From: Saccoglossus kowalevskii
Lineage: Eukaryota; Hemichordata; Enteropneusta; Harrimaniidae
Direction of reading: 5' to 3'
DNA length: 20,572 nucleotides
NCBI RefSeq assembly: GCF_000003605.2
Contig: NW_003112467.1
Coordinates: 420,766-441,337 of the forward strand
Position 1 is the stretch's first letter. The number at the start of each line of letters is the position of its first letter. This document shows positions 19,201 to 20,572 of the stretch, piece by piece. The notes beneath the pieces were generated by a model that did not search any database, had not been told where the DNA came from, and saw only the letters and a program-made list of their open reading frames with translations. The position numbers and the translations under genes were made by a program.

Positions 19201-20163
19201 CAATGCAAAGATTAGAAGCTCAGTTGGTGTGTCAAGCGCATCCAGCTCCAGAAAATCATCAGCATCGTTCAGTACGTACCATTGGGAGTAAAATGGTCAG
19301 ATCAACCCCGCCTAAATGGATACCAGAGTTGGCATGGAAACAGTGTCAGTACCTGTCGTCTATATCTGATTGTTTCAGTGGTTTATGTATGTGTATACTG
19401 CAGAATCCTGATCAGTGGAATGCTTTTGTCAAGTGCAACAATAACTATCAGATGTTGAGTAAGAAGTATGATCTAGCAGAAAATAATAAAGGTATACTTT
19501 AAATTAAATAGCCATTCTATGAGAGGTGATTGCATGTATGATACCGGTGTCAGCGTAATTGTATTAGTCCCATGGAGTTTTTCGAAATTTTGTACGATTA
19601 GGGTAAAAGTGGGGGAGTTTTATGTAGCAGACGATCATATAACGCATTGCAAATAATAAATATCTACCCATCAGCATTTGTGTTTTAGCATGTGTTAATA
19701 TTGCTTGGGACATAATTCCTATGTGTGCTCAGATGACAACTCCTTCCCTTTTAGTTCTAATATGTACTGGTAATTCCTGTTGTGAGGTCCGGAACTGTTT
19801 CACTTTGATCAGTTCTGTTGATAAAAATGTAATGCATCATTTTGGCTCACTGACAACCATAATTGAATATGTTCATGTGAGATAGGCCATGTAATCACAT
19901 TGTATCATCTTCTTTCTTTTTATATACAGGAGATTCATCATCTGAAAGCAATAAGACTGCTGTATTTAAATGGGAAAAGCTAAGTCCATTTCATCGTGTT
20001 TTACTAATAAAGATACTGAGACCAGAACAGCTGACTATATCTGTTAGGCAGTTTGTGGAAGAATTAATGGGCACTGAGTTCCTGTCATCTGGTAGTTTTG
20101 ATTTGAAGGAAGTCTTTGCAGGTTCTAGTGCTAAAAGTCCTTTGATTTTTATCTTGTCACCTG
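1090..20163 (+). CDS. DNAH14: Axonemal dynein heavy chain, DNAH6/DNAH14 type; internal part, 31 exons
   Basis: The product is the motor subunit of a ciliary dynein, which uses ATP hydrolysis in a ring of AAA+ modules to drive microtubule sliding in axonemes. The joined exons total 5,779 nt and give about 1,925 residues running from late AAA2 to early AAA6. Signs of the family are the AAA3 P-loop GESGVGKS, Walker [40 protein letters not shown], the AAA4 motif [18 protein letters not shown], the stalk motif [22 protein letters not shown] and [20 protein letters not shown]. All introns are GT-AG with matching phases. From remembered family sequences the best fit is the DNAH6/DNAH14 inner-arm group; DNAH14 is preferred for the [12 protein letters not shown] stretch and the unusual AAA4 P-loop, so the symbol is tentative. 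Three single-base frame disruptions (exons 6 and 26) mean sequence error or recent decay. Both ends lie outside the window. Confidence 0.93.
1283..2346 (+). other. Intron 1
   Basis: 1,064 bp, GT-AG. Overlapping open frames of 74 to 114 codons on both strands at 1530-2043 have no family resemblance and no exon-like junctions. Nothing else is recognised. Confidence 0.85.
2347..2527 (+). CDS. Exon 2: low-complexity Ser-rich and Arg/Glu/Lys-rich insert between AAA2 and AAA3
   Basis: The exon starts in phase 1 after TTTGTAG and ends in phase 2 before GTATGT. It encodes about 60 residues: first a serine-rich segment ([18 protein letters not shown]), then a highly charged run rich in RRE and KERE repeats, then QQQLKSKDK. 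Family members known to me have a short link here, so this is an insertion. The charged half should form a single helix or coiled coil. Its length is not a multiple of three, so skipping it would break the frame into exon 3. Confidence 0.8.
2528..2856 (+). other. Intron 2
   Basis: 329 bp, GT-AG. A stretch at about 2620-2665 (CAACCAATTTTGTTTAAATT, then GACAAAAC) resembles 10315-10355 in intron 13 and may be a fragment of the same dispersed repeat. The rest is unremarkable. Confidence 0.8.
2857..3107 (+). CDS. Exon 3: entry into AAA3, with an acidic insert
   Basis: The exon completes a lysine codon split with exon 2 and ends in phase 1 before GTGAGT. It encodes [18 protein letters not shown], the hallmark [11 protein letters not shown] (the family 'F-F---WS-GG' helix ahead of AAA3), then [16 protein letters not shown], a Ser/Asp-rich insert, then the conserved [12 protein letters not shown]. 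The acidic segment (about 2966-3012) has no counterpart in DNAH6 as I remember it and could be a casein-kinase-type phosphorylation target (inference). Confidence 0.9.
3358..3636 (+). CDS. Exon 4: N-terminal part of AAA3
   Basis: Phase 1 at both ends, acceptor TTGTCTTAG and donor GTTTGT. It encodes [20 protein letters not shown] and SWDVLVPST, the family 'W---+P' strand. It ends with [17 protein letters not shown] and KHPVLLT, the first beta strand leading directly into the AAA3 P-loop across the next intron. The stretch [18 protein letters not shown] is longer than I expect for this loop in related chains. Confidence 0.92.
3755..3949 (+). CDS. Exon 5: AAA3 Walker A (P-loop) and start of a large insert
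   Basis: The first glycine codon is split with exon 4, giving GESGVGKS at 3755-3777, a complete Walker A with the lysine that binds ATP phosphates. Dynein AAA3 is a regulatory nucleotide site that gates AAA1 activity (established for the family). After the P-loop helix ([11 protein letters not shown]) the normal short loop is replaced by an insert starting about 3814. Phase 1 at both ends. Confidence 0.94.
3950..4491 (+). other. Intron 5
   Basis: 542 bp of AT-rich sequence between the AAA3 P-loop exon and exon 6. No gene, repeat or structured element is recognised. Confidence 0.85.
4492..4687 (+). CDS. Exon 6: AAA3 core, reading frame disrupted twice
   Basis: Acceptor TTTATTTTAG, phase 1. 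It continues the AAA3 insert ([20 protein letters not shown]) and then gives the conserved strand and loop [14 protein letters not shown]. The frame then stops at TAA 4635-4637. One base later the frame reads YKLIKRS...GGP, like the family 'SKL-KR...GPP'. A second one-base change at 4675-4678 is needed to reach GKK and join exon 7 in phase 0. Both events look like single inserted bases; sequencing error or a decayed allele are both possible. Donor AAG/GTAATG. Confidence 0.82.
4688..5183 (+). other. Intron 6
   Basis: 496 bp of AT-rich sequence following the frame-disrupted exon 6. I checked it for an extra exon that could repair the frame and saw none. Confidence 0.85.
5184..5312 (+). CDS. Exon 7: AAA3 Walker B
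   Basis: A phase-0 exon of exactly 43 codons. It encodes [11 protein letters not shown], the Walker B strand whose aspartates coordinate Mg-ATP, then [20 protein letters not shown] and NKLTWK. The QPP-ELLRQ helix is diagnostic of axonemal dynein AAA3. The NKL-WK ending resembles DNAH6-type chains. An intact Walker B together with the intact exon 5 P-loop predicts a nucleotide-competent AAA3. Confidence 0.95.
5447..5535 (+). CDS. Exon 8: AAA3 sensor-1 and arginine-containing loop
   Basis: Phase 0 start after TTTTTAG, phase 2 end before GTAGGT. It encodes [19 protein letters not shown] and [10 protein letters not shown], one of the best conserved AAA3 segments in axonemal dyneins. The last codon (Asn) is completed by the first base of exon 9. 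Confidence 0.95.
5536..6317 (+). other. Intron 8
   Basis: 782 bp. Short open frames on both strands have no family similarity. AT-rich with no recognised element. Confidence 0.85.
6318..6537 (+). CDS. Exon 9: AAA3 small domain
   Basis: Starts with the last base of a split Asn codon after CTCTGTAG and ends in phase 0 before GTAAGT. It reads [20 protein letters not shown], then a helical stretch, then [19 protein letters not shown]. The [15 protein letters not shown] motif is the family sensor-2 region of AAA3. Confidence 0.95.
6538..7251 (+). other. Intron 9
   Basis: 714 bp of AT-rich sequence. The part around 6700-6900 resembles generic dispersed repeat sequence, but I could not assign it. 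No exon is missing between AAA3 segments at this point. Confidence 0.8.
7252..7422 (+). CDS. Exon 10: end of AAA3
   Basis: A phase-0 exon of 57 codons, acceptor TTTTCTATAG and donor GTAGGT. It encodes [13 protein letters not shown] and [20 protein letters not shown], the conserved 'H---RVF-DRL---ED' helix that closes AAA3. Confidence 0.95.
7423..8073 (+). other. Intron 10
   Basis: 651 bp. Nothing recognised beyond the splice sites. Confidence 0.85.
8074..8241 (+). CDS. Exon 11: AAA3-AAA4 connection
   Basis: A phase-0 exon of 56 codons. It encodes [11 protein letters not shown], matching the family 'P--FGDF' element, then [10 protein letters not shown] and [15 protein letters not shown], the helix that leads into AAA4. 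Confidence 0.93.
8284..8314. repeat. Dispersed short repeat copy in intron 11
   Basis: GATTCAAAAAGGCCGACTGG followed by CATCCATGTTT. It matches 406-436 at roughly 25 of 31 positions. It sits about 40 bp downstream of exon 11. Confidence 0.6.
8530..8820 (+). CDS. Exon 12: AAA4 Walker A, atypical P-loop
   Basis: A phase-0 exon of 97 codons. [20 protein letters not shown] is the conserved helix before the P-loop. The P-loop at 8626-8649 reads GLDGTGKS followed by S, where relatives have G-GG(S/T)G(R/K)QS. The lysine and following serine are retained, but the third position is Asp and the usual Gln is Ser. Downstream, [20 protein letters not shown] and [10 protein letters not shown] are the family AAA4 helix and Walker B-like strand. 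Confidence 0.95.
8821..9300 (+). other. Intron 12
   Basis: 480 bp. It contains a GC-rich patch in AT-rich surroundings, including a small perfect hairpin at 8962-8978 (T plus GGGGG, five-base loop, CCCCC plus A). No gene is recognised. Confidence 0.8.
9301..9462 (+). CDS. Exon 13: AAA4 core
   Basis: A phase-0 exon of 54 codons after TTCATTGCAG. It encodes [20 protein letters not shown], the invariant dynein AAA4 sequence, then [16 protein letters not shown] and EAVYSFFIQ. The part after PDLF resembles DNAH14 as I remember it more than DNAH6. Confidence 0.96.
9625..10230. mobile_element. Probable dispersed repeat element containing the 157-bp array
   Basis: The segment begins with a CCTCTGGCATCCTCCGTCC block and ends with GACAGCGAAGC...CGTCAGGTCACTTG. 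Both flanks differ in composition from the intron around them, and the style resembles dispersed non-autonomous repeats in marine invertebrate genomes (memory-based impression). No coding capacity, terminal inverted repeats or target-site duplication could be found, so the boundaries and class are uncertain. Confidence 0.45.
9688..10155. repeat. 157-bp tandem repeat, about three units, in intron 13
   Basis: GGTCCTCTGTCAGATTTGT recurs at 9735, 9892 and 10049, exactly 157 bp apart (the first copy has C for T near the end). Each unit continues with AAAATATGCAAATTTGGATT-like sequence and a CCGAAACCGTAAGTCC-like block. The third unit has a deletion of about 9 bp. The first unit is preceded by a partial, more diverged copy. 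The array sits inside a longer repeat (about 9625-10230) and does not overlap any exon. Confidence 0.93.
10310..10460. repeat. Dispersed repeat copy in intron 13
   Basis: AACCAATTTTGTTCAAAATA, ATACAAAGACAAGACAATGG and GATCGACTGGTTGCCAGTTT occur in the same order as related words at about 330-440, and the first part also resembles 2620-2660. It is diverged, so the boundaries are approximate. Confidence 0.5.
10500..10703 (+). CDS. Exon 14: AAA4 sensor region
   Basis: A phase-0 exon of 68 codons after AATTCTACAG. It encodes [40 protein letters not shown] and [11 protein letters not shown]. This matches the family 'LHVVLCMSP-G--FR-RCRMFPSLVNCCTIDW' almost throughout. The usual Trp after CCTID is Cys here. 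Confidence 0.96.
10855..11036 (+). CDS. Exon 15: AAA4 small domain leading to the stalk
   Basis: Phase 0 start, phase 2 end before GTGAGA. It encodes [40 protein letters not shown] and [13 protein letters not shown]. The ELRR-YY-TP-SYL-LI motif is the conserved helix preceding stalk coiled coil 1. Its final Arg codon is split with exon 16. Confidence 0.95.
11037..11482 (+). other. Intron 15
   Basis: 446 bp of AT-rich sequence. No gene or repeat is recognised. Confidence 0.85.
11483..11591 (+). CDS. Exon 16: base of stalk coiled coil 1
   Basis: Begins with the third base of a split Arg codon after TCTTTTCCAG and ends in phase 0 before GTAAGT. It encodes [20 protein letters not shown] and [16 protein letters not shown], a heptad-like helix matching the family start of CC1. 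Confidence 0.94.
11592..12188 (+). other. Intron 16
   Basis: 597 bp. The 3' third holds three 69-bp tandem units ending about 40 bp before exon 17. The centre (about 11820-11930) is very AT-rich. Confidence 0.88.
11943..12149. repeat. 69-bp tandem repeat, three units, in intron 16
   Basis: Units at 11943-12011, 12012-12080 and 12081-12149 share GTTATT, AAGCAGAGCACT, GTGGTGAAATCA and TTACTTTGTTTTTATGAT. Units 1 and 2 are almost identical and unit 3 differs at several positions. Because 69 is a multiple of three, an open frame passes through the array, but it is intronic. Confidence 0.96.
12189..12314 (+). CDS. Exon 17: stalk coiled coil 1
   Basis: A phase-0 exon of 42 codons that starts 40 bp after a tandem repeat in the preceding intron. 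It encodes [20 protein letters not shown] and [20 protein letters not shown], a charged amphipathic helix that matches the family CC1. Confidence 0.94.
12553..12807 (+). CDS. Exon 18: distal coiled coil 1 and start of the microtubule-binding domain
   Basis: A phase-0 exon of 85 codons after ATTTTTGCAG. It encodes [40 protein letters not shown], and then [17 protein letters not shown] and [16 protein letters not shown]. The 'L-K-DI-E+R---KPP--V' junction marks the passage from coiled coil to the microtubule-binding tip. Confidence 0.96.
12808..13299 (+). other. Intron 18
   Basis: 492 bp lying inside the microtubule-binding domain coding region. No alternative exon is recognised. Confidence 0.85.
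13300..13431 (+). CDS. Exon 19: microtubule-binding domain
   Basis: A phase-0 exon of 44 codons. It encodes [20 protein letters not shown] and [20 protein letters not shown], corresponding to the family 'F-PE-V---S-AC+-MC-WV-A---Y--V' helices that end the microtubule-binding domain and begin coiled coil 2. The domain appears full length, with no flap-type insert. Confidence 0.95.
13432..14166 (+). other. Intron 19
   Basis: 735 bp. It contains a splice-site look-alike pair around 13797-13831 that cannot be a functional exon, and open frames on both strands without similarity. Confidence 0.85.
14167..14262 (+). CDS. Exon 20: stalk coiled coil 2, first part
   Basis: A phase-0 exon of 32 codons. 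It encodes [20 protein letters not shown] and [12 protein letters not shown], the family 'V-PK+--L--A---L' start of CC2. The ATG at its start is an internal methionine, not an initiation codon. Confidence 0.93.
14263..14588 (+). other. Intron 20
   Basis: 326 bp. Nothing recognised apart from the T-rich tract at the acceptor. Confidence 0.85.
14589..14729 (+). CDS. Exon 21: stalk coiled coil 2, second part
   Basis: A phase-0 exon of 47 codons after a T-rich tract ending TTTTTTCAG. It encodes [20 protein letters not shown], then [20 protein letters not shown], matching the family '-RL-RA--L---L--E' that returns the stalk to the ring. Confidence 0.94.
14963..15178 (+). CDS. Exon 22: end of stalk and start of AAA5
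   Basis: A phase-0 exon of 72 codons. It encodes [40 protein letters not shown], and MLDPNT. The 'GD-L-AA--AYLGPF---YR' segment marks AAA5. AAA5 of dynein does not carry a functional P-loop, and none is seen here. Confidence 0.95.
15311..15429 (+). CDS. Exon 23: AAA5 core
   Basis: Phase 0 start after TTTATTCAG, phase 2 end before GTATGT. It encodes [20 protein letters not shown] and [15 protein letters not shown]. The GLP-D--STENA and [10 protein letters not shown] motifs are near-invariant in axonemal dyneins. Confidence 0.96.
15430..16185 (+). other. Intron 23
   Basis: 756 bp. It carries a 132-bp element with 31-bp terminal inverted repeats at 15660-15791 and an AAGATGGCC stretch near 15955 typical of dispersed repeats. 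No exon is missing between [11 protein letters not shown] and WITEME. Confidence 0.85.
15660..15791. mobile_element. Short element with 31-bp terminal inverted repeats (MITE-like)
   Basis: The left arm, 15660-15690 (CAATTCCAAATGTTAGTGCA...), and the reverse complement of the right arm, 15761-15791 (CAATTCCAAATTTTAGCGCA...), match at about 27 of 31 positions. The interior is 70 bp with no open frame. This is the layout of a miniature inverted-repeat transposable element; no convincing target-site duplication was found. Confidence 0.7.
16186..16419 (+). CDS. Exon 24: AAA5 core
   Basis: Starts with the last base of a split Lys codon and ends in phase 2 before GTAAGT. It encodes [49 protein letters not shown] and [15 protein letters not shown]. 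This matches the family 'G-PVL-E---E-LDP-L-PIL' and 'GD-EI-Y---F'. Confidence 0.96.
16569..16698 (+). CDS. Exon 25: AAA5 core
   Basis: Starts with the last base of a split Lys codon after a T-rich tract ending TTTTGCAG and ends in phase 0. It encodes [20 protein letters not shown] and [20 protein letters not shown]. Close agreement with DNAH6-type chains over [19 protein letters not shown] supports the DNAH6/14 placement. Confidence 0.96.
16699..17091 (+). other. Intron 25
   Basis: 393 bp. An open frame at 16855-17055 has no family similarity. Nothing else is recognised. Confidence 0.85.
17092..17207 (+). CDS. Exon 26: buttress helix of AAA5, one-base frame disruption
   Basis: After the acceptor CTTTGTAG it reads ERPAL and then loses the family pattern, reaching TAG at 17161. 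With one G fewer at 17107/17108 it reads [14 protein letters not shown], then [18 protein letters not shown]. That fits the family 'ERP-LE-QR--L' and 'L--LE--IL-LL--S-G'. The corrected length also restores the phase-1 junction with exon 27. The disruption is most simply a single inserted base, either a sequencing or assembly error or a true lesion. Confidence 0.88.
17379..17515 (+). CDS. Exon 27: buttress helix of AAA5, return strand
   Basis: Phase 1 start, phase 0 end before GTAAGT. It encodes [20 protein letters not shown] and [19 protein letters not shown], the family 'GNILD---L---L--SK' and 'AE-TE--I---R--Y-P' segments. The usual Asn after Gly is His here. Confidence 0.94.
17516..18085 (+). 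other. Intron 27
   Basis: 570 bp of AT-rich sequence. No gene or repeat is recognised. Confidence 0.85.
18086..18408 (+). CDS. Exon 28: end of AAA5 plus RPxS-repeat linker
   Basis: Phase 0 start after TATTCACAG, phase 2 end before GTAAGT. Residues 1-40 encode [20 protein letters not shown] and MYQFSLPWF, the conserved AAA5 helix. From about 18215 to 18349 there is a Ser/Arg/Pro-rich insert with SRPSSG, NRPLSG, SRPLSV and NRPQSG. The exon ends with [18 protein letters not shown], the family helix that follows the normally short loop. The rest of the exon fits the family and the frame is open, so the insert is coding rather than retained intron. Confidence 0.92.
18409..18820 (+). other. Intron 28
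   Basis: 412 bp of AT-rich sequence. Nothing recognised. Confidence 0.85.
18821..19020 (+). CDS. Exon 29: AAA5-AAA6 region
   Basis: Completes a split Lys codon after TTTGTAACAG and ends in phase 1 before GTAAGT. It encodes [20 protein letters not shown] and [12 protein letters not shown]. The 'RGLFE-HKL-FSF-L' helix and the 'EW--FL+G' motif are conserved in inner-arm dyneins. Confidence 0.94.
19192..19491 (+). CDS. Exon 30: AAA5-AAA6 connection
   Basis: Phase 1 at both ends, acceptor TTCTGATAG and donor GTATAC. It encodes [20 protein letters not shown], then DQWNAFVK, and ends in a polar tail. The 'P-W-----W--C--L' pattern matches the family. An extra segment near its start ([16 protein letters not shown]) is longer than I expect. 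Confidence 0.91.
19492..19929 (+). other. Intron 30
   Basis: 438 bp. Nothing recognised beyond the splice sites. Confidence 0.85.
19930..20163 (+). CDS. Exon 31: start of AAA6
   Basis: Phase 1 start after ATATACAG, phase 1 end before GTAAGT. It encodes [20 protein letters not shown], a helix with VEELMGTEF, and [11 protein letters not shown]. The L-SPF-+-L++K-LR-E motif and [10 protein letters not shown] (normally followed by -DP) mark entry to AAA6. The next exon lies beyond the window. Confidence 0.95.
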
Positions 20164-20572
20164 GTAAGTAATACAAATGAAACATTGTGAACTATATTGT
20201 CTAGATAAACATTCATTGTAATTTTGAATTTGATCACCTTTGACCAAATGGTTGATACTTTAAATTAATGTCAGTTATTTTAGCAAAATATACAACACCA
20301 TGTGGTGTTTGCATAGTTGCACAGAGTGCAATTTCAGTATCACTAATATTTTTTTTCTACATTTCTACAAATCTTCTTTTTGGAACATGTGGATGTTCTT
20401 TATAGTTTCTGATCTAAAATTTTTACTTAAATCTTAAAATGACAGACCTTATTATTGAAGGTTAATATTTTCTTGATGAGAAGAAAGTTGACAATGGCCT
20501 TGAAATTAATGTTTAAATATGATGTTGGAATGTAAAATTCTTAATGTTGCTCAAATAGTGTACAGCAATATT
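20164..20572 (+). other. Downstream intron, 5' part
   Basis: 409 bp after a GTAAGT donor. I found no continuation of AAA6 (expected to begin with a -DP- segment), so the next exon is outside the window. Confidence 0.85.

Overview
This is intron-rich, AT-rich animal nuclear DNA. Every coding segment I can support lies on the + strand and belongs to one gene, an axonemal dynein heavy chain. The window opens inside an intron, carries 31 consecutive internal exons (1090 to 20163), and closes inside the next intron. Neither the start nor the stop codon is present. All introns are GT-AG, and the reading phases match at every junction once three single-base frame disruptions are allowed for. The high intron density, low GC content and the dispersed repeats suggest an invertebrate metazoan, probably a marine deuterostome or lophotrochozoan; I cannot name the species from the sequence.

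The exons give about 1,925 residues of a protein that is normally about 4,000 to 4,600 residues long. In order they encode the end of AAA2 (exon 1), a low-complexity insert (exon 2), AAA3 (exons 3-10), AAA4 (exons 11-15), the stalk with its microtubule-binding tip (exons 16-21), AAA5 with the buttress coiled coil (exons 22-28), and the start of AAA6 (exons 28-31). The motor-defining AAA1 site and the tail lie upstream; the rest of AAA6 and the C-terminal region lie downstream. From remembered family sequences, the closest type is the DNAH6/DNAH14 pair of single-headed inner-arm dyneins. DNAH14 is favoured because of the AAA4 P-loop region and the non-canonical inserts, but this is unverified.

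Three things make the gene unusual. (1) The reading frame breaks by one extra base at about 4629, again at about 4675-4678, and at 17107/17108, in an otherwise intact gene. (2) There are several family-atypical inserts: a Ser-rich then Arg/Glu/Lys-rich exon between AAA2 and AAA3, an acidic insert in exon 3, about 70 extra residues between the AAA3 P-loop and Walker B, and an RPxS-repeat linker between AAA5 and AAA6. (3) The AAA4 P-loop is non-standard.

The introns hold repeats: a 157-bp tandem array within a longer dispersed repeat (intron 13), a 69-bp three-copy tandem repeat (intron 16), a short element with 31-bp terminal inverted repeats (intron 23), and scattered copies of a short CGACTGG-containing repeat. 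I found no RNA gene, no second protein-coding gene, no promoter and no hidden novel system.
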